NCBI RefSeq assembly: GCF_014898055.3
Contig: NW_023601104.1
Location: 42,286,210 to 42,350,209, forward strand
Length of the DNA: 64,000 nt
Source: Talpa occidentalis
Taxonomy: Eukaryota > Chordata > Mammalia > Eulipotyphla > Talpidae
Direction: 5' to 3'
Under the pieces are notes generated by a model that saw only the letters and a list, made by a program, of their open reading frames with translations, was not told the DNA's origin and ran no database searches. Below, piece after piece: positions 22,830 through 35,594 of this stretch. Positions within the stretch are counted from its first letter, which is position 1. Each line of letters begins with the position of its first letter. The translations under genes were made by a program, and so were the position numbers.

Positions 22830-23255
22830 CCCTGTATTAGCTTCCTAGAGTTAGTTAGCAAAATATTCCAAGGCAGTGGCTTAAAACAACAGAAATTAAT
22901 TTTTTCAGGTCTGGAGGCAGGAAGTCTGAGATCAAGGTGGCTGCAGGGCTGGTTCCATCTGCGGGCCGTGTGGAAGGGTCTATCCCAGCCTCTCCCTGAG
23001 CTCCCAGTGACTGCTGGTGACCCTTGACTTTAGCGACCTCATGCGCCTCCCCTGCCTTCATTGGCCTTCCCCCAGCACCTGAGTCTCTCCTCATCAGCAT
23101 GCCAGCTGTGTTGGAATAAGGCCCACTTGAGTCCAGTATGACTTAATTAATTACATCTGTAATGACTTTATTTTCCATTAAGATCACATTCTGAGGTGCT
23201 GAGAATTAGGATGTCAATACATTTATTTGGCAGGGACATAGTGCAGCCATAACAA
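22830..23255. repeat. Ancient interspersed repeat, class not assigned
   Basis: Contains blocks typical of an old mammalian dispersed repeat: 'ggcttaaaacaacagaaatt', 'tctggaggcaggaagtctgag', 'cacattctgaggtgctgag' and 'gtgcagccataacaa'. Only the last part (from the 'cacattctgagg' block) survives in unit 2 at about 54,524-54,593. Confidence 0.6.
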
Positions 23256-23922
23256 CTGCTTCAGTACACACACATGCCAAACCCCTATGTGGCGCAGGAC
23301 GATATGAATGTAAAAATTGCCAGAGAAACTGGGGATGCAGGAGAGACAGCTTGCAGGTTCGCAGGGGAGGGTATAGTACTAGGACATGAGTTGGTAGAAG
23401 TGATATTTTCCAATGAGGTTTTAGACCTGGGGCTCAACAAAGGTGGCTTTGAGATGGCCTGGCAACAGAGTCTTGGCCTTCCCTGCTCCTAAAGATCTAA
23501 AGATGCATATTATATTGGGAGGAGCAGGCTCTTTAGCATTTCCCCAAGTTCCTCACAGCCTTTAGGGCCTTCTTCCTGTGAGTTTGACTAACTTCTCTGG
23601 ATTGTATCTCTAGGTAAAACGGTCTTACTGGAGCAGTTTCTCCTGCTGACTGTGTGCTGCTGAGACCTTTATCATCCCGTTGTGGGTCAGGTGGGCCCAT
23701 CCTTGAGGCCCATCCTCCACTACCTCGAATTTAACCCTAGTGTGCTGATTACAAGCTTATCTTTTGTGTTTATCACCAGCTGCTTTTTCCATGGTAGGGG
23801 TCTGAGTGACGCTTCCTGGGTCAGCAGGCTATCATACAACTCTGAAGGGAAACAAAAGTAAAAATAAACAAGTGGGATTACATTAAACTGAAAGGCTTTT
23901 GTACCTCAAAAGAAACTGTAAC

Positions 23923-24925
23923 ATAAACAGCTGGGACTACATCAAATTAAAGAGCTTCTGCACAGCAAAAGAGACAATAACAAAAACAAAAAGAAACCCC
24001 ACCAACTGGGAGAACATTTTTGCACCCAACACTAATGATAAAGGACTGATCACAAAAATCTGCAAAGAGCTGATGAGACTCAGCAACAACAAAGAAAATA
24101 ATCCAGTCAAAAAATGGGCAGAAGAGCTAAAAAGAAACTTCTCTGAAGAGGAAATGCAAATGGCCAACAGACATATGAAAAAATGTTCAACATCACTTGT
24201 AATCAGGGAAATGCAAATCAAAACTACCATGAGATACCATCTCACACCAGTGAGAATGGCACATATTAAAAAAACTAGCAACAACAAATGTTGGCGAGGG
24301 TGTGGAGAAAAAGGAACTCTTCTGCACTGCTGGTGGGAATGCAAACTGGTCCAACCACTATGGAGAGCTGTGTGGAGATTTCTGGACCTACTAAACATAG
24401 AGCTTCCATATGATCCAGCAATTCCACTCCTAGGTATTTACCCAAAGGACACAGAAACATCAATTCCAAAGAACACCTGCACCCCTATGTTTATAGCAGC
24501 ACTGTTTACAATAGCTAAGCTTTGGAAACAACCCAAATGCCCAAAAATAGATGACTGGATCAAGAAGATGTGGTACATATATACCATGGAATATTACTCA
24601 GCCTTCAAAAAAGATAAACACACGCAATTTGCAGCAACATGGATGGCGCTGGAAGGGATCATGCTCAGTGAAATAAGCCAAAAAGAAAAAGAAAAATACC
24701 GGATGGTCTCACTCATAGCAGGAATCTAGAAAACGTAAATAAGGGACCAGGAAAATGAATATAAGAAAGTGAAAATCAAAATCAACAAAAAACTATGAAC
24801 CAGAGACACTTTTTGGGGGGTGGGGGGCGGGAAGGGAAGGATTGGGGTCAGAATGGGGCTTTTGCAATTGTATGGGGGAATATAAAAATAAAATTTATTA
24901 TTTAAAAAAAAAAGAAAAAAAGGAA
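23923..24925 (+). mobile_element. Young 5'-truncated L1, plus strand
   Basis: L1 3' end. From 23,923 it encodes an uninterrupted 3' part of ORF2 ending at 24,729 (...MVSLIAGI, stop), including the C-terminal Cys-rich motif C-x3-C...HC-x3-C at about residues 133-151. It is followed by a G-rich 3'UTR (about 24,812-24,840), AATAAA-like signals and a poly-A tail. AAAAGAAACTGTAAC occurs at 23,908-23,922 and 24,926-24,940 as a target-site duplication. It is very similar to the L1 at 39,104-41,753 (differences such as MQM/MQK and KNT/KST), so both belong to a recently active subfamily. The unit 2 site is empty. Confidence 0.93.
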
Positions 24926-25499
24926 AAAAGAAACTGTAACAGAGTTGTTTCCCAAATAGGGGGAGGTTCCAGTTGTCCTGCACCACCCAAAAGGAGAGTG
25001 AAGCTGAGCATGGAGAAGAATAAGCTGCAGAGGAGACTGAGGAAGGAAGGAAGCAGGATGGAGAGCCAGAAGGAGACCAAGAGGAGGCACATGGTGTCAG
25101 GAGTCACGTGAAGAAAGTGCTCTTGCCTTTTGGTGGTGGACTGGGTGACACAGATGTGGGTGAGACTCATGGGGAGGTGACAATAGCAGCTTTTATCTTG
25201 ATTTTGATTTTGCTCTTTTCCACCCAGACTTGTCTGGTTGTTTCTGATCCTCTTCTGTGGGTCCCCACTGGAAGATGCTTTAGACTTGTGGCAGTCTTTG
25301 GGGCCTTGCTCTGGGCCAGTCCTGCTTGGGTGAACTTTTACCCATGAGGAGACAGGTAACTTTGGGTGCTTGATTTAGAAACTATATTCTTTGCCTTTCC
25401 TGTATTGTTTCCTAATTGTATTAAAGTCCTTTTCATTAAAGTATCATATGTTTTGTGTTGATGTGGTGGGGGGTGCTCCTCTCCCTGCCCTGTAACAAA

Positions 25500-25880
25500 A
25501 CCATCATACACAAAAAATAAGCAACCTATAGGGAAAAATATTTGCACATCACATATGTGATGAGGGGCTAATTTCCAAAATATACAAAGTACTTAAATAA
25601 TCCAAGAATGAAAAAAGCAGACAACACAATCAAAAAATGGGGCAGCAGCCTAAATAGATATTTTTCTAAAGAAGGATTTCATAGGCCCTGCAGACATGTG
25701 AAAATTTGTTCAATACCACTTATTATCAATGAAAGGGAAATGCAAATCAAAACCACAATGAGATACCCCCTCACCCCTGTGAGAATGACTCATATCACTG
25801 CTGGTGGGAATGCAAGTTGGCGCAGCCTCAAAATGGGAAATGCTATGGAGATGTCTTAAGCAAATAAAAATGGCTATCTC
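25500..25880 (+). mobile_element. Old L1 fragment, plus strand, internally deleted
   Basis: L1 ORF2 3' remnant ('gggaaaaatatttgcacatcac', 'aaaaccacaatgagatacccc', 'ctgctggtgggaatgcaagttgg'). Unit 2 carries a longer version at 56,040-57,000. Unit 1 has lost about 0.6 kb, its junction lying near 25,880 where 'ctcatatgg' meets 'aacagacatggccc'. Confidence 0.75.
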
Positions 25881-26607
25881 ATATGGAACAGACATGGCCC
25901 TTATTCAAGATATCAGCTGGCAAGATACTTCCAAGAGGGACATGAAGACATGAAGCTAATAGGCGAGTAGCTGGCAGCTGACTTAGCTCTAGCAAAGGCT
26001 GTGGGGCAGCTGGTGGACAAGGGCTGAGTAACCCTTCTCCAGTGGGAGGTGTGTCTAAGGTGGGAGACCATCTGTCACCTTGTCACAGGTGCCATGAGGA
26101 TTAGGTGGTTACAACCTGGTCCTCCTCAAGGCCCTGCTGCAAACACAGGGGGTTGCTGGCAGACAGGACCTGGCGGCGACAGAGTCCAGAGTAGACGACC
26201 CATTGAGGTGTAGCGACAAGGAGACCAAGGAGGGGGCTCAGGGAGAGGTGGGGCTGCTGGGATCCAGCCTACATCAGGTGTGGGAAGTGGGGCACAAATG
26301 CTTCCTCCCAGTCCTCTGCTTTGGGGGTTGGGCTGGGATCCAGGAAGGAGCCAAGGCCTCCCTGAGGGTCTCTGGGAAGTGAGTTCCATTGTTCTGTTGG
26401 AAGACAGTCCCTCCTTGTGGCCAGGCAGAGGGGCCACCTGTGCTGCTGTGGATGGGCTGGAGAGGCACAGGTGGGAGCTGGTGGCATGTGGTGGCAGAGG
26501 GTAGGGGTTGATGGGAGGACAGGAGAAGATGGGGAAAATGACCCGGTACATGGCTGATTTCATTCAACAGACAGAGAGAACACAAATACTCTCACTGGGC
26601 AATGGTG

Positions 26608-26613
26608 TTTATT
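26608..26613 (-). terminator. Polyadenylation signal, granzyme copy 2
   Basis: AATAAA on the minus strand, 58 nt beyond the stop codon. It is conserved at 57,780-57,785 beyond copy 3. Confidence 0.7.
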
Positions 26614-26670
26614 CAGAGTCAGTCACCCCCACATAAGTTCAGATGGAGACCACGAACAGGTGGCAGTGGT

Positions 26671-29593
26671 CTAGTTATCCTGCGAGAATTTCATTGTTCT
26701 GTGGATCCAGGGCACGAAGCTGGAGATCCTGGTGAAGACCCGGGGAAGGACCTCAGGATGCTTGTAAGCATAGCTGATGATGCCCTGGGCCACACCTTTA
26801 CACACAAATGGGCCCCCAGAGTCCCCCTGTGGACAGAAAAGTGACAAGTCTCATCCATGGCCCTCTAGCTTCTCTCCTCTCAGGTTCGTCATCCCCCCAG
26901 TGCTTTCTGCTTCCCTCTCAGGGCTCAGGTGTCCCAGGGAAGGGACTGAATGGTCTTCAGACACCAGGCCTTGACTGTGGTGGGACAAGCAGCGTCCAGA
27001 CCTTGTGACTTCCCCCACCATTGCCAATGCTGGCTGTGTCCCCCTGAGCTCAGCCCAGGCCCAGGCTCCTTCTTGTTGGCCCAGGAAAAAGGCCCAGAGG
27101 TTGATGGAGGGAGAACCTGCCCCCGTGCTGGGAAGAACGTGCTTCCACCCACGCGTGGAACCTGGCCACTGTACACTGTGATATGGGGGAAGCCTGGTCA
27201 TGCACCCCAATGTCACAGACACCCTGGGGCAAGACTGGGAAGGGATTGTCTCCTTACACCTCCAGAGGCCTTCTTGGACTTAGGGTTTCCCACACACAGC
27301 TCGATGGAGTTTTTGTAATTTTTGAAGAGATCCTTGCATTTCTGTTCCCTCTGCACTTGTAGATCCACCTCCTGAAGTGTGTTTGAAAGCTTGCCTTCAG
27401 CCGTTTTTCCCCAGCCCGCCACGCTGCACACCTGCCCGGGTTTCACCACGTCCTGAGGATGTGGCAGGGCAATGGTCTTCACAGCCTTGGTGAGCTGGGC
27501 CTTGGATTCCAGCTGGTCAGAAAGGAGAGATGGGGGCATTTCATGTCCTGTCTTACACTGGGCCCAGGCCTGTGGGGAGGCTGCCTGTACCCACTGCCCT
27601 CCTGTAACCCCCACGAGAGTCTCTCCCCAGCCTCCTTCTGTTCACTGACCCAGGACGAGCATCCTGTTGGAGGGAGGTTGGGAATTCATACCCATGGTGA
27701 GGTGCTCGCTGCTGTAACTTGTCAGTTGACCCTGAAAGTCAGCAAGACAGTACCTTCAACAGCATGATGTCATTGATATGTTTCTTAGCATCATAGTCCT
27801 GGTGGGGGAAGGTTTGGATCACAGGGATGACCTGCTGGGTGTTTTCCTTCTTTTTGATGTTGTGAGCTCCCAGCATGACAGTCATTTTGCTGTAAAACAA
27901 GGAGGATGTGAAGTCGGGAGCTTCAGCACCGTCTCTGGAGGGCAGGTTGAAGCACAACCTCTAGACCCCCAGCTGAGTAGATTGGAAGGAGGGGAGGGTG
28001 GGTGTCCCCCTTCTTTGCTGTGCAGGGGTGACCCAAGCCTTGATGGGCCTTCGGGCTGGGAATTTCCCCCCGATGCTCCAGGAACCCCACACTGCCTCTG
28101 CCCAGCCACGCGGGTCACCGGGCTCCTCTGTGTGCTCAGGAACCTTCCTGAATGGCCTGGGGCGTGTACGGGGTCCCAGGAAACAAGGCCCCATTTGTTC
28201 TCACCTTCCTTTGCAGTGAGCTGCTGTCAACACGAAGTTGTCTTGTACCAGGAAACCCCCACATCTGTGCAAATTACCGTCTTTGTCACTATAGAAATGT
28301 ACAAGTGCCATGTAGGGCCGGGAGTGTGGTTTGGCCTCTGCCCCAGTAGATCTCTCCTGAAAGGGAAACTTCCCTGGATCTCTTTGTTCATAGAAAAAAG
28401 ATTCAGGCTTTGCCTTGCAGGCTGATACAATGGATGAGATGACCCAGGCTGGGGTGGGCTGTCGTGGTCTTCAAGGACCCAACACCATGGGATATGGACT
28501 CGGGCCTCCTGTGCTCATGGGGACATGGGGATGTTTCCTCGCCTGGTTCTCAGTTCCTCTGTGGAGCGGGGAGCTCTGCCCGACTGAGTATCAAACCCTC
28601 AAACACATGTCCCGGGGAAGGATGTGTGCTCGGGATAGATGTCTTCATGACCTGAAATTAATTGCTTTGACCTAGCTTGTGTGATTCTTTGTCACACACT
28701 TCTCAGCCAAACTGTGTCCTGCCTACTCCAGGCTTGGCCTAGTCTCAGACCTGAAAAATTGAATTCTGTGCAGTGGAAAACTCAGGGCTCATTTTCCTCA
28801 TCCTGAGTCAACCGCGTGGTAAGTACCCCAAAAAGGCTCTGGGCACACAATGAATACTCCAATTCTTCTGTCAGCAGCAGAGAGGAGTGGTGCTAATGCA
28901 ATTTGATTCCCAGAACAGATTTGTCTTTTTAGAAATTGACTAGATGATCGATGGGGAAGATTAGACAAGTTTGAAAATCAGATTGGGATGGGGATGGAGT
29001 GGGAGTGAGCCTGGTGGGAGTCAGTGTCCATTAGGCCTTGGGAGCATGGTGAGGCCACATGCCATGGCTCATTTAGTGTCTGAGTTTTCCTCTGGATTTG
29101 CATAGCCAGATAGTGGAGACAGGGAGAAGGTGACAATCAGATCCTGAGTGTAAGAAAACTCCTTTATTCTTGGTTATTAGGACAGCTCCTGCCATAGCCT
29201 GTCTTAGGTGTGCAGAATAGACATTATGGACATCAACTCCAGCTCTCCCCTCCCCTGAATCCTGCCTCATCCTAAATATAAGGCCCTGTTCAGGTGACAG
29301 GATTGAGAGTCATGGAAGGAGCTGACACCCCAGGTCTCGTGGAAGTAATTTCCTTTGCTGTGATTTCTGTGCCTGTATTTTCAGAGAAACTTCTGGGTTT
29401 CAGCAAATTTCTGGGAGTTGACTGAGAAAGGAAGGCTCACACAAGCCTCAGTGAACACCATGAAAATGTCGCAAGTGGACTAAGCGCACCACTTGTGTGG
29501 TGAAGGTGGAGCTGAGACTAGGTAAGAAGGTCACTTACCTCCTTCAACCCCGGAGAGTAGGACACTGGCCAACAAGGACAGGAGGGGTAGCAT
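26671..29593 (-). pseudogene. Granzyme-like serine protease copy 2, frameshifted in exon 2
   Basis: Five-exon protease of the granzyme B/H - duodenase type. Exon 1 is 29539-29593 (leader [18 protein letters not shown]), exon 2 28205-28356, exon 3 27779-27914 approx (D102 in NDIMLLK), exon 4 27258-27512 (255 nt, CSVAGWGK), exon 5 26671-26826 (Ser195 in GDSGGPFVC; ends ...MKFSQDN and TAG at 26671-26673). Exon 2 is 152 nt where copy 3 has 154: two bases are missing after GEIYWG (AAAGAGG reduced to AGAGG), which shifts the frame before the catalytic His. Past the deletion the sequence is otherwise clean ([15 protein letters not shown]...AAHC), so the lesion looks recent, or is an error. The activation site reads Ile-Tyr-Trp-Gly. 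The S1 pocket has Ala216 and Arg226 by my alignment. AATAAA lies at 26,608-26,613. Confidence 0.88.
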
Positions 29594-32500
29594 CTTCTCT
29601 GAGGCTGATCAGGTCTGATGTGGTCCCTGCTTCCTCCTTCCAGCTTTTCAACCCTGGAGGTGAAGTCAGAAGGGGCGGGCTCAGTGACCACTTAGCCCCT
29701 CTTGGTTAGATACATTCTTAAGTTATGCATTTCGCCATATCCCACTTCCTTCTGGTCTGTGTGGTGGGGGAACTTTAAGAACCACATCCTGAGGCCATGG
29801 AGGTGTGACCTCGCCCAGGAGGAGAAGACCCTGAACTGGGGCTTGGGGAATGGACATTGCCTGCAGGTTGACCCCCAACTCTAACACAGACCCTCTATTG
29901 ATGGAATATGACCAGTCGCCTAAATTTGTGTTTAGGCAAATGCTTCTTAAGATGAGAGCGCCCGTTCAATCCTACCATGTAAACTACTATGGTGATAACC
30001 TAAGAGTTATTTCTATGCAACAGAAGGAGGCAGTGGTGTCTACTGAAACACGTAGTCAAGAGCCTGGTCATCGATCATGTGTTGGTAAGTTCAGACAAGC
30101 AGAAACTGCTGGGGTGGGTGAGGAACAGAGACTCTACTTGAGCTCGTGTGTGGGCCAGGCCAGGATCATCCTAAGGTCAGTGTTGCTCTGAACTTGTTGC
30201 TAGGTCAAAGGTGTAAAGTCCCTTATGAAAGTAGTTTTGGAAATAGAGGGAGAGACTGAGGAGTAGAAGCAACTTTTTCAGTCATTCTATGTGTCCCAGG
30301 TCACTTCTGTCACTGGCTGAGACTCTGTGAATGTCATGATGTGGGCTAAGGCTCTGACCCTGAGCCCCCACTTCAGGTGAGGACCCCAAGTCTCTGAACA
30401 GGTGCTTGAGCACTGTCAGCTGTTGCCTGGAAACATTTCAAGCTATGAAACTTTTTGGATGTGGCAATCACCATACAGTTTACATTACTTGCCTGTGTTC
30501 TTTCCTAAATTAATATAGGTTGGAGAACACCATGATCTCTAACCTGGATATAATTTTTTTTTTTTGCATCTCCTGATTACCAGAAGCGGAAACATGTAAA
30601 AGTGTCTTCTTTTTCTGGTTCCTGTCCCAGGCGTGACTGTGTGTTAATGGCTTGTCATGTCCTGTTCTTTTGATGGCTTTTGTTTCCTCCTACCCCCAAG
30701 TTGCAAACCCCAAGTGTGTTCAGCAATGCTGGGGTGAGTCATTAAGTAACTGTGTTGGGCACAGTGAGTTAAATACCCAGTGATCTTATTTGTGAGATTT
30801 TGGCAACTTAGATAATTAATGATGATCGCATGTAATTTTGACCTCGAGCCATTGGTTATCCTTTGAAGGCATCTTATCACAAACCACAAGGATTTTTCAC
30901 TGTTTCCATTGTTGACTCTAATCTGCTGGGCAGCACTATCACTTTTTCTGATAGAGAAATTTCCTTGAACTCTTGGGACACAACCTGGGGTTCCCCCTCC
31001 ACCCAACAGGCTCAGGGGAAGGCAGGAGGAACCACTCACAGGCTTAGGCCCACCCTCCGGGGCAGCCATGTGTGCATGTGACACCGGCCCAATCCCTGAT
31101 CCCCCTGTCTCGGCTGCCCGTGATTCAGCTGCTCTGACCTGGGACAGAGGCCCAGACCTGAGCTTAGCCAACGTGTCGGGAGACGCAGCTGGTCTGTGGT
31201 CTTCATGAATGAATTTGTAATTTCTCTGTACTTTTCAGTAATAGAAAGAAAAAATTGGAAAGTGCATGAAGCCCGGAGAATTGGAATAATGCACAGATGT
31301 ATATTGAGACCAAGAAGATGAGGGGGAACAAAATAGTAAAGCATGGAAGGCATCAATGACTGAAAAGTTTCAATTTTTATGAAACAAACCCAAATCATAA
31401 ATGTGGACATTAGGAAGCTCAGTGATCTCAAAGTCAGACAAAGGAGCATGGAAATGGGCAGGGTGCCCCACCCCGGCCCTTCCCCCAGAGCTCTTCCTCC
31501 CAGTCTAGCTGCGCCCCTTCAGATGCCCCACTGGGCTGAGCTCACACCAGGGTTCTGCTTCAGAACCATGTTCAAAGCGGGAGGGTGAGGTGGGGCTGCC
31601 AGGGGGTGAACAGAGACAGACATGGTGCCTTTTCTCCTTGCAGACACTCCAGTAGCTGAAGGAGAAGTTGCTCCAAGCAGGCGTGGGAGTGCAAGGAGGT
31701 CGCTGCCCACTTTCTCCAGCAACTTCTTGATCATGAGCACTTAGTGTCTTCTGGGCACAGAGGAGTCTCGCGTTTTGTGACTACATGTTATTGTGGTAAA
31801 GTACACAGGACATCAGCGTTACCATCACCATGATGGGGTGCACAGTGTGGGGGCACCAAGTCCACACCCCTTGTCCTGTTACTCCCTGTACCTCCCCCCT
31901 GAATTTCCTCCTCTTCCCAGTGGGAGTCTCTGAGCCCCTTCAGGTGTAATCCCCATTGTCCTCTGCCCCTTCCTGGGGAGATGGCCTGCTGCTCTGTGTC
32001 TGCAGTGTGGAGAGTCCTCCATACATGCAAGTGTCGCCAATGTCCCTGTCTTAGGCCTTACGCCTGCCTGTCAGTGGGACGTGACAGGGTCTGGGGCGAA
32101 CTGCATGGGCACACAGCCTGGAGGGCGAGTGTAAGACAGAGTGAGGGTGGGAGAGCAGGAGGCCACACACCAGCTGCCTGATGCGTCCTTAGCTGCCAGC
32201 CTCAGGATGAAGCCGAGGTCCTCCCGCTGTCTCCTGAATGTGCTCCAGTGGGATTAGAGGCCTGGCTCTCCTGTCTGGGTATTTTAGAGCTAATGAGAGT
32301 TGAGAAGCCAGTGTGTTCGTCTAAGTGTGCTGATGTCCTCGGGGACATGGAGAGGCATGTAAACCCCATTAAGAAACTGGGTTCCTCTTTACAAGGAGAG
32401 AGCACCTCTCATTCAAAATAACTGTCCCCACCTGGGCATCACTCCTGCGTCCTCTATACCATGTGCTAGCCAGGAGAAGATGGATGCAAGGAGAATATCT

Positions 32501-33636
32501 GAGCATTGCCTCTGGAGTCCACACCCCTAACGCTGCTCCTCCAGAATGCAGCTCACGCAGGTAGAGTGGGGGGGAGGGTGGACCTGCCCCTCTCCTCTGA
32601 TGTGTTTCCTACCTGACAGGCAAGCTTGGCAGGAGATATGGAAAAGCTCACTTGAGACCCAGTCTAGGAGGTCTCAGCCTTGAGCTCTGAGAATTTCCAT
32701 CAGAGAGTGTTGGGGAGGTGTGTGGCTTCCCAACCCAGTCAGGAGAGCAGAGGGGACCGGAGGTGTGTCCTGGAGAGGAGGGCTGCACCCACTGCACCCC
32801 ACCTGTGACTATCCCAAGTGCAGACTGTCAGGGACCTGATGAGATTCCTCCTGTGCTTCTAGAGCAGGGACAGAAGGGGGCAGAGGAACAGAGAGGGAAT
32901 TAGTATTTCCTGATGTTTTTTGTATACCAGTTGCTTCCTCAGAAACTAGATATGCCCTGTATCACCTTATTCTCAGTATCTTGGGGGATTCCCACGGTGG
33001 ACATGGAAAAGGAACTCTCAAGAGAAAAGTCACTTAATGCAGGGATTTTAGAATAAACTTGGGTTAGTGAAACATGGTCAGTCTTTGAGCCAGTGTCCTG
33101 GTCTTGCATGGTAACCCGGTTCCCGGTCTCACACCCTTGCTGCCCACCTGAGCCATAGCCCCCTGCGAGGAAGCAGGGAGAGTCTGTAGCAGGACTGGAC
33201 AGACTGCTTTGGGGTGTAAGGTACAGTCTGAACGCTGAGATGGAAGACACAGCACAGTTCCTTTTCTTCCTGAAATCACACCAGGGAGACTCAGGTGGTG
33301 CCTCCAGCCCAGACATCACGGTCACTGCCACATCCTTGATATCCAAGGTCTCGGTGACCACAGAGACACTCAGTTCTGGGTGTGGAGGCCACACTGTGGG
33401 GTCAGACTCTGCTGGCTCTGGGTCCCCTGCACCTGGCCTGCCCGGCGCCCCCACTCCCAGGTCTGGACGCCAATCTGACCTGCGGCTTTGGAGTCAACTT
33501 CAGCCAAGGTTGTGTGTGCACATCTCCCCGAGCCCAACACACACACACACCATGATAGAATTCCATTTTCACCCAGGGGATTTATTCCCCTTGATTCCTG
33601 TTACCTTTCAAGAGGTGCCTTCCCACATCTTGTTTT
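29594..33636. other. 5' flank of granzyme copy 2, no gene seen
   Basis: Aligns with about 1,131-5,190 of unit 1 and, in its first half, with 60,746-63,330 of unit 3. No protease exon or other recognised gene. Scattered small indels between the units break every longer open frame. Confidence 0.6.
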
Positions 33637-34030
33637 TTAAATTTATTTTTTAATTTTTTCCATCATTGTTAATTTTTAAACAATATTTGCTCCCCCCCAG
33701 GTGTAGTCTCCATAGAATTTCTTTCACCAATGCACCCTGCACCATCACCTCAGCCCCCTGTGAGCCTCCCTCCCTCCCTCTGATCCCTCTCCCTCCTCCT
33801 CCCCTACAGTATGTCTCTGATTTATAATTGTCTGTTTTTGCTTTGTTGTGTTTTGTACTGTTATTATTTTTTTACACTGATGTCTTATTTGGTTTCCCTA
33901 TAATCCTCCTATAAGTGAAACCATTACATATTTTGCTTTTTTTCTTCTGACTTATTTCACTGAGTGTAATTCTTCTAGCTTCATCCACGGTGCTGTGAAT
34001 GGCATGAGTTTATCTTTCTTGATTGCTGAT
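33637..34030 (-). mobile_element. L1 3'-end fragment, minus strand
   Basis: About 0.4 kb of L1 3' terminus read on the minus strand. 'ttatttcactgagtgtaattc' and 'ttcatccacggtgctgtgaatgg' match the conserved L1 ORF2 end; the tail is T-rich at 33,637. CTTCCCACATCTTGTT at 33,620 and CTTCCCACTTCTTGTT at 34,031 are the target-site duplication. Unit 1 (about 5,185) has the empty site. This subfamily differs from the two young L1s in the window. Confidence 0.85.
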
Positions 34031-34044
34031 CTTCCCACTTCTTG

Positions 34045-35325
34045 TTACCCACAAAGGCCTCTGTAATAGAACACCTCAAAGATCTTGGCCACTTTCAAAA
34101 TGAGGTGAGAACAATGACTTGACATACTGTTTGAGTGCTGAGAAGCATCGTGAGATAAATACACCAAGACAAAGCTCAAAGAGAGACAGTGAAAGGGTCC
34201 ATGCCCTTTCCTTGTGGAAAAACACCCCCAAACAAAAGTTTAAGCAAGGAGAATACAGTTCCTACCAAAGGCCGGGAGGCTAACGTGGACGGGGAAGGTA
34301 AAAGGAGAGCGTGGTTGAGCGCACGTGAGGAGCAGCTGCTGCTCCTGGCTGTGACCCACCTCTGGCATCTCAGGTCCCTGAGTGCCTCTGCTCCTTGCTG
34401 GGGACAAGAAATACTGGTTCTCCAGACCAGAACTAGGGAGTCCTGGGCCTGTAGGAGTGTCAATGGAGGCTGTAGGAGCACAGCCGAGAATTCAAGCCAA
34501 GGATGAACAACCCTCTTGCCCTGCTCAGTGCTTGGGAAGCTGGAGCTTGTGGGGACAAAGGCACAATGATCAGCCACCTGCTCCCCACTCCCACCACCTG
34601 CTCCCCCACAGCCAATAATGGACTCAGGGTGCCTTTCTGTTTCCCGTCTGTCTCATTTTCAACTGTTTGTAGAATTAAAAAAAATACAACCACCCACAGA
34701 AGCACACACAAAAATATGTGACACATATATACATAGGTTAATATACACAATTTGTATACTAAATGCATGTCCTGTATCCATGTATGTATATGTAGGTACA
34801 CACCGAGGAGTAGGTACAGATACATGGTTTCCAAGAGCAGCCTTGACACATAGCTCATCTGAGGGAGGTTCCTGGGTAACAAGGACTAAGGAGCGTCTGC
34901 TGTGGCCCCCTCCTCTTTCATGGGGGAGGGGGAGGCCCAGAAATGACAATGGAGCCACATAACTGAACAGGAGCCTGGGCTCCACCCCCAGTTCAGGTCT
35001 TTTCCAACTGGGAGAGAAAGGCTTGCAGCTCTCCTTCAGGCCAACCCACCATAACCCAGTCCCCCGAGATATTTATGGCCCTTATTACAACGATCCCTGA
35101 GAGACAGCAGCAGAGTCACATTAACAGCCATTCTGGGAGAACTTCAACTGTGAAAACATTCTGTTCTGTTTACAAAATCTGCTTTACAAAAAGTGGCTTC
35201 CGCCACTTCTTAGAAGACATAGAGGGAGGCCTGTTGCTTGGTGGCCTGCATCCTGTGTGTGTGTGTGTATGTGTGTGTAATCGTGTGACCTCGGGCTCAT
35301 CACTTAATATCTCTGAGTGTTTCAC
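34045..35325. other. Unit 2 flanking DNA, no gene seen
   Basis: Aligns with 5,190-6,430 of unit 1. It contains a (TG)n tract at about 35,254-35,279. Confidence 0.55.
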
Positions 35326-35594
35326 TTTTTTTTTTTAAAGATTTATTTATTTATTTACACAAGCACTGGGTACAGTCAGAAGCGCCAGAGGGTGAGAGAA
35401 TTCACCACAGTCAGAGCGGAGAGCAGAGCAGGCAGACTGACGAAGTACACTGCTGAGGGGAGCAGCAGGCGGCGGGAGAGGTCTGCGCGCCATGTGGGAC
35501 CCTCGCCCAGCAGCCGGGGATTGAACTGGCGCTGCAGAGGCTGCAGGCAGCTTCGCAAACCAACGCTCAACCGCTGCGCCACCAGGGGAGGCCC
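35326..35594 (-). mobile_element. tRNA-derived SINE, minus orientation
   Basis: Well-preserved SINE: the minus strand begins GGGCCTCCCCTGGTGGCGCAGCGG and ends ATAAATAAATAAATCTTTAAA. 'agtgtttcacttttt' on both sides is the target-site duplication. The unit 1 site (about 6,435) is empty. It is one of the best copies of this family in the window and keeps a TTCAATCCC-type box B. Confidence 0.9.

Noticed and set aside
26126..26585. Proline-rich frames repeated at 57,397-57,757
   Set aside because: Low-complexity translation of GC-rich flank, duplicated with the unit. No domain or exon boundaries.
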